This document shows, in pieces, positions 53,501-63,090 of a DNA stretch of 64,000 nt. Position 1 is the stretch's first letter. Each line of letters opens with the position of its first letter. Position numbers and translations under genes: made by a program. The notes under the pieces were generated by a model that worked only from the letters and a program-made list of their open reading frames with translations, did not search any database and was not told where the DNA came from. The stretch comes from Nannobrachium achirus (taxonomy: Eukaryota; Chordata; Actinopteri; Myctophiformes; Myctophidae), in contig OY997655.1 of assembly GCA_963921795.1 (NCBI GenBank), forward strand, positions 8,932,166 through 8,996,165, given 5' to 3'.

Positions 53501-54525
53501 TTTGTAATACACTATTTTAGTGAAAAATAAAAACTTAAATAATATGCGCTTTTAATTTATTACTGGTATTGTATCTCACCTGCACAATCCACTATTATTA
53601 TCTGGAGCATATTTTGTTGTTTTATCACTTTATTCGCTTACATTAATTTTACATACAGGGATAGTACATTTTGTACTTTTATAGACATTGTTTTCTGGCT
53701 TGAAGCGAGCCCACAATTGTTCCGAAGGAACAATATTTTCTAGTTGCTCTTGTTGTGGCTGGACGGCTCTCTACACTTATTTACTTTTAATTTTATATCA
53801 CATTTGTGTAATATGATCTAACACAGTGCAGGAGCACTTGTTACTGTCAGATTACTTTTGGTTAAACCTGGGATCGAACCGGCGACCTTTTTGGAAAAGC
53901 TAGGTTTAACATCTCAGTGCTTTTTGAAAATACTCGGATACATAATTGCTTGCATTGGGATTTTACATGAAGCTGAGTTAGAATACCATCCTTTCTCTTC
54001 TTTTTCCTCAAGATTTCTCTCCTTTTCTCTTTTTTCTTCTCCCCCCTTCTTCCCCTCCTTCTTCCTTCTTCCCCCCCTCTTACGGTCCATTGTTCCCCAG
54101 CTTAGAATATGAACGAAATAAAAAGAAAATAAACAAAAATAAAAATAAAACAATTCACAGAAGGCTGGGGCTATTGACTGATTTCCAGAAACCTTGGCAT
54201 TCAATGTGTTAATAGGGAACCCCGCGACAAAGGATTGGCCGGGGGACGTCCAAAAACCCCCCCCCCTGCTTCCCCATTGGTCCGGGGGGAGGGGTTGTCG
54301 GCGGCGGGGGGGGGGGGGGGGGGATTCTCACAGGCGGACCGCTTGAGGGAGGAGTCGGAATTTTGGGGTTTGTCGGCGAGGGGAAAACCCCATTGGCTGG
54401 CGATCTGGCTATTATGGATTTTTTGAGCGGCCGATTGGCCTGCACGGTGCGGACGTTATTCCAACCAGTTCCTTTCCCCTCCATCAAGCGCCCCGGCTGG
54501 CCAGGGACTATGCCCCCAGCAGTCC
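53501..54525. other. Spacer with poly-purine/pyrimidine and G-run
   Basis: 53995-54085 is pyrimidine-rich and 54303-54324 a G-run. Proline- or glycine-rich frames here are composition artefacts. No gene supported. Confidence 0.4.
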
Positions 54526-55483
54526 AGGTCTTGAGCAGGTTCTGCTGGTACTAGTAGTCCAGGATGATGGTCTTCACCAGGTTCTGCTGGTACTAGTAGT
54601 CCAGGATGATGGTCTTGAGCAGGTTCTGCTGGTACTAGTAGTCCAGGATGATGGTCTTGAGCAGGTTCTGCTGGTACTAGTAGTCCAGGATGATGGTCTT
54701 CACCAGGTTCTGCTTGTACTAGTAGTCCAGGATGATGGTCTTCACCAGGTTCTGCTGGTGCTAGTAGTCCAGGATGATGGTCTTGAGCAGGTTCTGCTGG
54801 TACTAGTAGTCCAGGATGATGGTCTTGAGCAGGTTCTGCTGGTACTAGTAGTCCAGGATGATGGTCTTCACCAGGTTCTGCTGGTACTAGTAGTCCAGGA
54901 GGATGGTCTTCACCAGGTTCTGCTGGTACTAGTAGTCCAGGATGATGGTCTTCACCAGGTTCTGCTGGTACTAGTAGTCCAGGATGATGGTCTTCACCAG
55001 GTTCTGCTGGTACTAGTAGTCCAGGATGATGGTCTTCACCAGGTTCCGCTGGTACTAGTAGTCCAGGATGATGGTCTTCACCAGGTTCTGCTGGTACTAG
55101 TAGTCCAGGATGATGGTCTTCACCAGGTTCTGCTGGTACTAGTAGTCCAGGATGATGGTCTTCACCAGGTTCTGCTGGTACTAGTAGTCCAGGATGATGG
55201 TCTTAAGCAGGTTCTGCTGGTACTAGTAGTCCAGGATGATGGTCTTGAGCAGGTTCTGCTGGTGCTAGTAGTCCAGGATGATGGTCTTGATGAGGTTCTG
55301 CTGGTACTAGTAGTCCAGGATTATGGTCTTGATGAGGTTCTGCTGGTACTAGTAGTCCAGGATGATGGTCTTGATGAGGTTCTGCTGGTACTAGTAGTCC
55401 AGGATGATGGTCTTGATGAGGTTCTGCTGGTACTAGTAGTCCAGGATGATGGTCTTGAGCAGGTTCTGCTGGTACTAGTAGTC
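54526..55483. repeat. 42 bp minisatellite, 3' side of the ENDOD1-like gene
   Basis: About 23 copies of a 42 bp unit containing CTGGTACTAGTAGTCCAGG and ATGATGGTCTTGAGCAGG or ATGATGGTCTTCACCAGG, plus a local TTGATGAGG variant (55286-55438). The same unit in the same orientation forms 56674-57492. Confidence 0.96.
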
Positions 55484-55535
55484 CACGCCCCCAGCACCCA
55501 CAGCGTCCCCCGGCGGGAATCGAACTCAGGACCTT

Positions 55536-57515
55536 CTATTTCTTAAGGTATGAAGCTATGGCCATGGCCATGGCCAGTTTGATTATGAAATTAATTATGT
55601 CATTATCAGGGACCTGTATCATAACAGACTCTGGCATTTTCACCTTCTTATGAGTCTGGACAGAGACTCTGACGGGTGGGCTACTTTCCTCTTCTTCATT
55701 ATAACACCCAGGAAAACCTCCAAACAATTGGACGTCGTATTTGTAGTCTTGGCTGAGATCAACTTCCAATTCACGCACACCCATCTCTTGTATTGTTAAT
55801 GGTTGACGGGGGTCCTGCAGTGGTTCCTCAAAAGAACCTACGTATGCTATGGAAAAATACTTCTTTTCATTATTCTTGCCGGGCATTTTGTCTTCACAAC
55901 AAACCACAGTAAAAGACTTCCTGGGTTCATTGACTCTCTTAGTGTCATCCAGCCAAGCATCCTGGGAGGGTGCCAATCCGTTCACAAAATATCCTAGTTT
56001 TTTGCAATGTTTTTGTGTTTTGGTGAGTATTAGGATCTCAGCTTCTTTATTCCATTGTGTATTGTGACTTTCTTCTTGAGGCCGAATATTCGTAAGTGCA
56101 TGGGTACTCAATTTTGCCGCTGCAGTTTGAGCTGCATCTCTGTAGTACACATGTCCTTTGGTTTTATTCTTGCCAGTCACAGTCTGCCTTGCTTTCGAGT
56201 AGTCTACAAAAAGCGCCTGTTGCTTACCAAGTTGAATTGATATCTCTTCCTCAATTGATATCTCTTCCTCACTATACCTGTCAGCAAGTTGTTCTTCTAG
56301 GTCCCCGAGTCTCATCATATTAATAGAATGGCTCGGATATCCAAGCTGTGGTTCAATCATCCATGTTTTTTCCCTTGTTTTCTCTGTGGTTTTGGTCGTG
56401 TCGTAAGTATATACACAATATAAAGGAATTCTATTCTGTACGTCATACATGGTGCCAAATCTTGCTTCATCCAGATAATACTGACAGATAGCTTGATATC
56501 GGTCTCCCTTTGTATCTACGAGTTTTGGTTCGTAAAATTGGCCATCCGCCTGGAAGATGAACTGGCGGCAGTGAGAATTGAGTAAATTATCCACAACGCT
56601 ACAGTGAGCAGGACACATGGACAACAACAATATTACAGCCAGAATTAGTCCCAACAGCTGCTGCTTCTTCCCTAGTAGTCCAGGACGATGGTCTTGAGCA
56701 GGTTCTGCTGGACCTCGTAGTCCAGGATGATGGTCTTGAGCAGGTTCTGCTGGTGCTAGTAGTCCAGGATGATGGTCTTCACCAGGTTCTGCTGGTACTA
56801 GTAGTCCAGGATGATGGTCTTCACCAGGTTCTGCTGGTACTAGTAGTCCAGGATGATGGTCTTGAGCAGGTTCTGCTGGTGCTAGTAGTCCAGGACGATG
56901 GTCTTGAGCAGGTTCTGCTGGTACTAGTAGTCCAGGATGATGGTCTTCACCAGGTTCTGCTGGTACTAGTAGTCCAGGATGATGGTCTTGAGCAGGTTCT
57001 GCTGGTACTAGTAGTCCAGGATGATGGTCTTGAGCAGGTTCTGCTGGTACTAGTAGTCCAGGATGATGGTCTTCACCAGGTTCTGCTGGTACTAGTAGTC
57101 CAGGATGATGGTCTTGAGCAGGTTCTGCTGGTACTAGTAGTCCAGGATGATGGTCTTGAGCAGGTTCTGCTGGTACTAGTAGTCCAGGATGATGGTCTTG
57201 AGCAGGTTCTGCTGGTACTAGTAGTCCAGGATGATGGTCTTGAGCAGGTTCTGCTGGTACTAGTAGTCCAGGATGATGGTCTTGAGCAGGTTCTGCTGGT
57301 GCTAGTAGTCCAGGATGATGGTCTTCACCAGGTTCTGCTGGTACTAGTAGTCCAGGATGATGGTCTTGAGCAGGTTCTGCTGGTACTAGTAGTCCAGGAT
57401 GATGGTCTTGAGCAGGTTCTGCTGGTGCTAGTAGTCCAGGATGATGGTCTTCACCAGGTTCTGCTGGTGCTAGTAGTCCAGGATGATGGTCTTTCCTCTT
57501 CTTATCTTCTACCAT
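55536..57515 (-). CDS. ENDOD1-like nuclease-family protein with minisatellite-coded N-terminal repeat
   Basis: About 659 codons from the first ATG (57515). After ~10 basic residues come about 19 repeats of 14 residues (DHHPGLLVPAEPAQ type) coded by the 42 bp minisatellite. Then follow a signal-like LLGLILAVILLLS, and a domain of about 350 residues resembling fish ENDOD1-like proteins: YQAICQYY, RIPLYCVYTYD, WMIEPQL, ALTNIRPQ, RKSFTVVCCEDK and YFSIAYVGSFEEP. These belong to the DNA/RNA non-specific endonuclease fold. The usual RGH catalytic motif reads KGH (His at about minus-strand codon 56153-56151), and the Asn in LTN is kept, so activity is uncertain. A hydrophobic stretch near the C-terminus (FIIKLAMAMAIASYL) may anchor it. 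An 18 bp duplication gives EEISIEEEISI. The true start is doubtful: the usual signal peptide would begin at the hydrophobic stretch, so the repeats could instead be intron or 5' UTR. Confidence 0.65.
   Translation of the reverse strand: MVEDKKRKDHHPGLLAPAEPGEDHHPGLLAPAEPAQDHHPGLLVPAEPAQDHHPGLLVPAEPGEDHHPGLLAPAEPAQDHHPGLLVPAEPAQDHHPGLLVPAEPAQDHHPGLLVPAEPAQDHHPGLLVPAEPAQDHHPGLLVPAEPGEDHHPGLLVPAEPAQDHHPGLLVPAEPAQDHHPGLLVPAEPGEDHHPGLLVPAEPAQDHRPGLLAPAEPAQDHHPGLLVPAEPGEDHHPGLLVPAEPGEDHHPGLLAPAEPAQDHHPGLRGPAEPAQDHRPGLLGKKQQLLGLILAVILLLSMCPAHCSVVDNLLNSHCRQFIFQADGQFYEPKLVDTKGDRYQAICQYYLDEARFGTMYDVQNRIPLYCVYTYDTTKTTEKTREKTWMIEPQLGYPSHSINMMRLGDLEEQLADRYSEEEISIEEEISIQLGKQQALFVDYSKARQTVTGKNKTKGHVYYRDAAQTAAAKLSTHALTNIRPQEESHNTQWNKEAEILILTKTQKHCKKLGYFVNGLAPSQDAWLDDTKRVNEPRKSFTVVCCEDKMPGKNNEKKYFSIAYVGSFEEPLQDPRQPLTIQEMGVRELEVDLSQDYKYDVQLFGGFPGCYNEEEESSPPVRVSVQTHKKVKMPESVMIQVPDNDIINFIIKLAMAMAIASYLKK
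56674..57492. repeat. 42 bp minisatellite, 5' side of and in frame with the ENDOD1-like gene
   Basis: About 19 copies of the same 42 bp unit as 54526-55483. The unit length is a multiple of three and stop-free on the gene strand, so the frame continues through it. Two unit types (GAGCAGG and CACCAGG) alternate irregularly. Confidence 0.95.
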
Positions 57516-57657
57516 CTTCAGTTGGCGTACTGTCTCACCCCGGAGAGAGATGCTAGAGTTCACCTGGCGTGGCTGCTGGTGGACTGATGGAGACTCTGCA
57601 ATTTAATTAATTTATTCAGGATGTGATGTCATCATGATGTCATCATGATGTCAGCAT

Positions 57658-57695
57658 GATGACCTATAACTCCATATATGGAGTTATAGGTCATC
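57658..57695. promoter_or_regulatory. Perfect 38 bp palindrome with CArG core, upstream of the ENDOD1-like gene
   Basis: The two halves, GATGACCTATAACTCCATA and its exact complement, meet in CCATATATGG (57672-57681). It lies about 145-180 bp before the ATG, next to three ATGATGTCATC-type CRE-like words (57621-57656). An SRF-type site is possible; the same core is shared by the dispersed repeat. Confidence 0.7.
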
Positions 57696-57969
57696 TGTAT
57701 CCAAATATGGAGCTTGTAAGGTCAGAATTAGCGAGATGTGTCGGGTATCTTCACATATGGGGTTTCAACATTCAATGTGTAACCATGGCAACCTGTCTGA
57801 TGCCCTGTCATGCGTCGGACGAGGGGACGCTTTGGGTATGCCTACTGTTTCAAGTGTTGGACGCATTGGGTATGGCCAATGGTCTAAGAAGAAAAAAAAA
57901 GTCATTCCCGAAGCGGGATTCGATACTATGAAGGGGTTAATAGCCACCCGACGGTCCCGATCACGCCAC

Positions 57970-58454
57970 TATAAAAGACAGAGCCGCGCCGTCTCAGCCG
58001 CCGATGAGCCCTGGGAGCCGCCGCCGAGGGAGCGGTAATGCACACACTAGATTAAATGAAAACACCTATCCTTTTTTCAACGTGCCTGGCACTTTGGCTG
58101 ACTGGTCAGTGCATACCTGGCAAATCGGGGTCCCGGGTTCGCCTCCCGGCCGTGACGCTACATTGGTGGCAGCGGTGCAGAGGGGAAGTATTCATCCCCG
58201 GCGGCGGTGCAGACCTGTCCGGCTAGTAGTCTACGACTGTTCCCCCCTGAGTTGCGTTTGAACCCCCCGGTTTCAAAGTCGATTTTAGATCCTGGCCGGC
58301 GCGCGTGGTTGCGCTTCCAGGTAGAGGGGACGACTGTAGGCTATACGGTATGTGCGTTGGCTCTCACCAACGTGCCTGGCACTTTGGCTGACTGGTCAGC
58401 GTGCATACCTGGCAAATCAGAGTCCCGGGTTCGCCTCCCGGCCGTGACGCTACA
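57970..58454 (+). mobile_element. Possible LTR-retrotransposon remnant with 85 bp direct repeats
   Basis: TATAAAAG (57970-57977) and ATTAAA (58051-58056) precede an 85 bp block (58078-58162) starting CAACGTGCCTGGCACTTTGG and ending GTGACGCTACA, followed by TTGGTGGCAGCGG, which could be a primer-binding region. The block recurs at 58368-58454. It also contains box A- and box B-like words (TGGCTGACTGG, GGTTCGCCTCC), so a tRNA-like repeat is the main alternative. No gag or pol coding. Confidence 0.4.
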
Positions 58455-58471
58455 GTAGTACTGTTCTAGAG

Positions 58472-58720
58472 CAGGGACCTTCAACGTTTTCAGGCCAAGG
58501 ACCCCTTAGTTGAGAGAGAGATGAATGAAGCACAACCTGTTCATAGATTCCATAATAGTTTCCTTGTTTGACAGCACAATCATCAGTGTATTTTGGATTC
58601 ATGTTAATTTGTGTTTTCAGATATTTAACCACTTGAACCAATACTTTTTCAATACTTAAAACACTTGACCTTTCACTCTGTACTTAGTCTGCTCTTTTTC
58701 CCGTCTACACCAAAGCTAGC
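58472..58720. mobile_element. Partial hAT-like element (6108-6708 family)
   Basis: GCAGGGACCTTCAACGTTTT through TTTCACTCTGTACTTAGTCT matches the left half of 6108-6708; it stops before the hairpin. Confidence 0.7.
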
Positions 58721-59430
58721 CAAAAACCACTGATGTTGTATGTACACTTGCACATTTGATCTGTTTGCCTTCATGCTGCTGCTATCTTTATCTATATCGT
58801 ATTTTATTATCTTGTTTATTTTTGTAATAACGTTGTCAAATAAATATACAGTATATTGTCTATTTTCATCCAAAATGTATTTCAGGTGTTTCAATAATTA
58901 ACCCATTTTGTGCACCTGAAATTAACGGATTAAAATGTCCACAATGCCACCCTCAGGCTGCATTCACGACCGTTGTCTTATTTTGAAGGCCAGAAGTCCA
59001 TAGCGTAAACACTTCCGGTTTGACGTCATCACGTCCTTCACCGGAATTGATCATTGTTTACGTGGCGGATCGGATCGGTGCTTTTCAACATGTGTTATAT
59101 AAGCGAGCATCTGCCTCCATCCTCGCTTTGAAAGTGTTGTTTTAAGATAATGGACATTAAAGATGAGATTCCCCGTCTGCCTCAATGTTATGGGATTACT
59201 ATTTTGTGCTCGTGGATCCGTGATGATGATAAATCAGCGAGGGAGATCGTCTCGGGACCATCCGCGCATGTACCCAATAGGATAACCGCCGTTACAGTAA
59301 TATATTACTTTTCGCGAGACATCTCGCGATTGGCACTGCGAACATCAAAGGGAATTTCGCGAGACATCTCGGGAATGGCACTAAATCGGTTAACACAGTT
59401 CATGTCAAACACTGTTTTAGTCTACCATTA
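58721..59430. other. Spacer with a promoter-like stretch and a 93-codon frame
   Basis: 59094-59100 has a TATATAA-like word, followed by a frame at 59150-59431 (+) starting MDIKDEIPRLPQ. GCGAGACATCTCGCG (59313-59327) and a near copy at 59358 resemble the TCTCGCGAGA core promoter word. No protein family is recognised, so coding status is doubtful. Confidence 0.3.
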
Positions 59431-59759
59431 AAATCTTCCTAGGAGCAAGGTTGAACCCACTTGGATCCCACGTTTATCCCCTATGGTTCCCGCATAGAAT
59501 TGCCTAGGTGGGGCCCAACCAGGGCCCATGTAGAACCCACCTAGAGCCCACACAGGCTAGCCCAAGCAGCTCCCACCTGGGTCCCATATACATTTGCCGA
59601 GGTGGGGCCCACCCAGGGCCCATGTAGAACCCACACAGAGCCCACGTGGGCTAACCCACGAGGGACCCTTGTGGAAACCGCGGACATTCCCACATGGGGC
59701 CCATGTAGGGAAGCCCACCCTGTACCCATGCAGGACCCATGTGGGCGTGCTGGCTGGGT
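59431..59759. repeat. Degenerate GC-rich tandem repeat
   Basis: Irregular repeats of GGGCCCATGTAGAACCCAC, CACATGGGGCCCATG and CCCACGTGGGC-type words. Both strands read proline/glycine-rich frames as a consequence; not coding. Confidence 0.75.
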
Positions 59760-60032
59760 AGTCAATTATGAAGGGATTTCTAAAATTATTGCTTGAGAAG
59801 TCTACTTTGCAGAGAAACCGCCTTTGCGATTCGCTAATCACGAGATTTCACATCGCGATTTTGGTTTGAAAACTTTTAACCGTGCAGCACTAGTCCTTTT
59901 CTGCAGAGGAGGGGGCGGTGGGGGCCTTTTTGGTCGGCGGGGCCTTACGCAGACTGCGTAGTCTGCGTATACAGTCCGCCGGCGCTGCATGTATGGGCAA
60001 AAAAGGGATTCCGGGGAATACCCATATATGGA
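59760..60032. repeat. Minus arm of the inverted duplication, outer part
   Basis: AGTCAATTATGAAGGGATTT through CTACTTTGCAGAG and TGCGTAGTCTGCGTATAC to GCGCTGCATGTATGGGCAA, inverted relative to 49735-49947; then CCATATATGG at 60022-60031, matching 48478. Confidence 0.78.
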
Positions 60033-60151
60033 CTTTTACATTTTAACCAATGAGGAAGCAACCAAAACTGCTTTTGATGTTGTGGGCAGACCAGGTTAAG
60101 AGTGCCTGAGGGTGGGTAGGCCTACGCCTTGACCTTTGTTTGCCCCCCTCC

Positions 60152-61708
60152 TTATAAGTCGTCATGTTGGTTCTCTTCAGCCAGTACGCCACCCTCATTG
60201 CCACCACTCTCCAAGAATCTGGTAAAGCCCTCCAGGGTTCTCTCTCCGCAGTAGTCCATGACCTTCTGGACATCTCCCGCAGGGAAGAATTTAAACTTTG
60301 GGTAGCTGTGAACCTCAATCGACAGCAGTTCATTGGCTGTCATGTCGATCTTGGCCACTATGATATCCTCTCTGTCCTTGTACTGCTCTCCCAGTTTGTC
60401 CCAGACGGGTTCCAGTTGTCTGCAGAGTCCACACCAGGGTGAAACGAAAGCCACAAAGACATTCTTGGTGGGGTCAAAGGCGACTTCTTTGAAGTTCTTG
60501 CCCACCAGGACCTTGACAGGGTTTTTGTCCCAGTCTTTAGGGAGGTATTCGCTTCTGAGGTAGTCCTCGGTGAAGAGTGTGCAGAATTTGATAATGTTTT
60601 CAGTGGTGATGGCCTCATTTTCTGGCATCATGGATGCCATCGTCCCGTCTTCAAGCGCCCAGTGAAGGATGGTGGGGTATTGCTCCTTCTTCAGGTCAAC
60701 GGTCTCGCATTCATTCACGTCAGTGTCTATGAAGACAAACAGGATCTTGCCCTTGAAGCCTTCTGCTGCCTTCTTGAATTGGTCCATTTTGTCCACAAAG
60801 TCAGTAGCAGCCTTTGACATTAACATGAAGGCGTGGGACTTGACATCTGCATTGAAAATCCTATGGGCAGTCTGCTTTGAGAACTCGGTGACCAGAGGAA
60901 GCTGGTTGTTGGCCTCAATGAATTCCATGAGGTCGACAGCGGTAAGCTCTTCAAGGTCTCCATCAAAGATACAACGCTCATCAAACTTCCTGAAGAGGAC
61001 AACACCGTCCTTGGACACCCCTAACTTTGAGTACACCTCGTCATCAGAGGTCAACCCAAATGGGATGACCTCGTCTATGCCCTGATATATGACTTCTGCT
61101 GCTCTAACGAAGACCTTAGCGTCCTCAGATTCTGCATCCTTGAAGAAGCCAATGACCGCCATTTCGTTTGCAACCATAGACTCTGCCTGCACGACATTGG
61201 CCAGGTGGTTAACAGCTGGGCTTGTGCGTTTCTTAAGCCACTTCACAATGTCATAAGCCTGACTACCACCATAATGGTACTCGCTGTATGACTCCTTGTC
61301 TCCTCCCTCGAAGAACAAGATGGTCGGGATCATCGAGACATTGCGGAGCTCCGTCTCCGCTGTGACGTCTACTTTACCCAGGCGGATATCTGAGCCCTCT
61401 GCCTTCAGCATGCCAGCTGCCTTGGCATACTCTGGCGCCAGCTCCTTGCAGGGGACGCACGACGGGGCATAGAATGCCACCAGCAGGTTGGGATGAGTTT
61501 GAAGCGCCTCGTCAAAGTTACTCTTCTTCAGCACCAGGACGCCCTCTTCCTCTGGGATCTCCCTGATCTTCAGCAACCAACTGGCCATCAGTAGTGCACA
61601 TAGGACAAACTGTGTCACAGATATGACCTTGTTCCAGACAGAGGTGTCAAGCTGTATAGGTACTATTCCATTTTTGGGTCTTCTTCGATGCTTCCTTTTT
61701 CTCCGCAT
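60152..61708 (-). CDS. Intronless PDI-like protein with altered active sites
   Basis: 518 codons from an ATG at 61708, no introns. PDI (PDIA1/P4HB) catalyses disulfide exchange in the ER. Order here: very basic residues 1-12; hydrophobic segment ~29-47 (signal or type II anchor); first thioredoxin-like domain with CVPC (84-87); two non-catalytic domains (~170-390); second catalytic-type domain with WCGLC (426-429); C-terminus HDDL, similar to KDEL/HDEL retention signals. Conserved P4HB blocks include LAPEYAKAAG, VIGFFKDAES, FKGKILFVFID and GERTLEGFTRFLESGG. The cis-prolines (128, 470) are present. Both CGHC motifs are changed, the Trp before the first is Ser, and the buried Glu of VEFYAP is Ala in both, so redox activity should differ; it may act mainly as a chaperone. 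Absence of introns suggests an old retrocopy that later duplicated with its promoter. Confidence 0.88.
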   Translation of the reverse strand: MRRKRKHRRRPKNGIVPIQLDTSVWNKVISVTQFVLCALLMASWLLKIREIPEEEGVLVLKKSNFDEALQTHPNLLVAFYAPSCVPCKELAPEYAKAAGMLKAEGSDIRLGKVDVTAETELRNVSMIPTILFFEGGDKESYSEYHYGGSQAYDIVKWLKKRTSPAVNHLANVVQAESMVANEMAVIGFFKDAESEDAKVFVRAAEVIYQGIDEVIPFGLTSDDEVYSKLGVSKDGVVLFRKFDERCIFDGDLEELTAVDLMEFIEANNQLPLVTEFSKQTAHRIFNADVKSHAFMLMSKAATDFVDKMDQFKKAAEGFKGKILFVFIDTDVNECETVDLKKEQYPTILHWALEDGTMASMMPENEAITTENIIKFCTLFTEDYLRSEYLPKDWDKNPVKVLVGKNFKEVAFDPTKNVFVAFVSPWCGLCRQLEPVWDKLGEQYKDREDIIVAKIDMTANELLSIEVHSYPKFKFFPAGDVQKVMDYCGERTLEGFTRFLESGGNEGGVLAEENQHDDL

Positions 61709-61774
61709 GCTTCATCTGTAAACCGCTAAGAAACACTGAATTTTGGGTTCACTGAGACAAGTCTAGAGCCTGTT

Positions 61775-61782
61775 TATTTATA
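61775..61782 (-). promoter_or_regulatory. TATA box of minus-strand PDI-like gene
   Basis: Read on the minus strand: GTTTGTGGGTATAAATAAAC, 67 bp before the ATG at 61708. The same context precedes the plus-strand copy. Confidence 0.65.
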
Positions 61783-61803
61783 CCCACAAACTTTCTGGAG
61801 TGA

Positions 61804-61881
61804 CCATATATGGACATGAGGTGACATACATTGTGTTTTTGAAAAACCCTGTTCATTCTGGACTGAGATCACCATATATGG
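61804..61881 (-). promoter_or_regulatory. Two perfect CArG boxes upstream of the TATA box
   Basis: CCATATATGG at 61804-61813 (22 bp from the TATA box) and 61872-61881. The sequence meets the CC(A/T)6GG consensus bound by serum response factor. Spacing from TATA is like that of CArG-driven promoters, but the same word is part of a dispersed repeat, so function is inferred. Confidence 0.5.
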
Positions 61882-61909
61882 GCGTGATACACACAAAGCC
61901 ACTCATTGG

Positions 61910-63052
61910 TAGGGTTGGGACTCGTTAGGATTTTAACGATTCCGAGTCCTTAGCGATTCCCTCTTAACGATTCCGGTTCCTAACGGTTCTCTTAACGGTT
62001 CCAATATATATATTTTTTCATATTTTCTATCATCCATTATACAATTACATAATACACACAACTTAAACCATGGAAAATCAGCTTTATTAAATTACTGCAC
62101 CCATTTCACTTGGCTTGAACACTGTTCGGTTAGGTAGTCTGGCTGTATGCATGAGTCCAACATGTTTTTTTTTTATGATTTTTTTTCCTAAATAAAACAT
62201 GAACGATTGAGACCATTTAACAGTAGTTGTTTACATAAGCCTAATGGGCGTTCAAACAGTAGTTAGCAGTGATGTTAATAGGTTTTCAATGTAATGGGTC
62301 CCGGGTCCCAGAAAAGTTTTATGAGTCCTCAATAAAATGTGTTTGAGCGCTGTGAGCTTGTAGATCGGCTATTTTCAAAATGTTTGCCTATTTCTTATAT
62401 TTATTTTACAATATGGCTTAGTTTGAACTTAGAACTAGGATTTCTAAATACACTAGGCTACAGATACCCATTTAATTATATTTATATCACTGGGACCCCA
62501 ATTTATATTAACTCATTTAGTGCCACCCCTTTCACCACTAGAGGGCGCCCAGTGGCCAGAGAAAATCCCATAGAGATATGCTGGTATATGCAGAAGCCCT
62601 GCAGCCATGACTTGCCTGAACACTTTCCTTTGTGCATGACTGCATGTACAGGAAGAGGATGAAGTTAGCTTGAAGTTAGCTATTGGCTACCAAGCATTTT
62701 AGAAGCCTTATTTTCGTCAACTTAGCCATGATTAAACCTTGCACACCTCATGCATGGGAAAAAAACAGAGAAGAATGAGCTCTGAAAAATCCAATGCAAT
62801 CCAGAGTGGATTTGTGCAGTTTGTTCACAGCTTTCAAACAAAAAAATCCGATTGGAAATCCGTTCAGGCATTCTTGAGATAATCGCCCTTATGTTTTACA
62901 TGTAATGTAAACAAAAATGGCTGCCCTGTATGTTAGATGGGGTTGTATGGGGGTGGAACATGCAAAATCGCGATTGAAATCATGTTCACCAGATTTGATG
63001 GGGTCCAAAAAAAAAAAAAAAAAATTCAAAAAAAAATTTTTCCAAAAAAAAA

Positions 63053-63090
<38 letters not shown>

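Noticed and set aside
54209-54487. Proline-rich minus-strand frame
   Set aside because: Produced by G/C homopolymer runs; no conserved sequence.
54758-57556. Plus-strand frames of 262-267 codons over the 42 bp minisatellite
   Set aside because: Pure repeat (LVVQDDGL type) with no unique sequence; opposite strand of the ENDOD1-like gene and its flanks.
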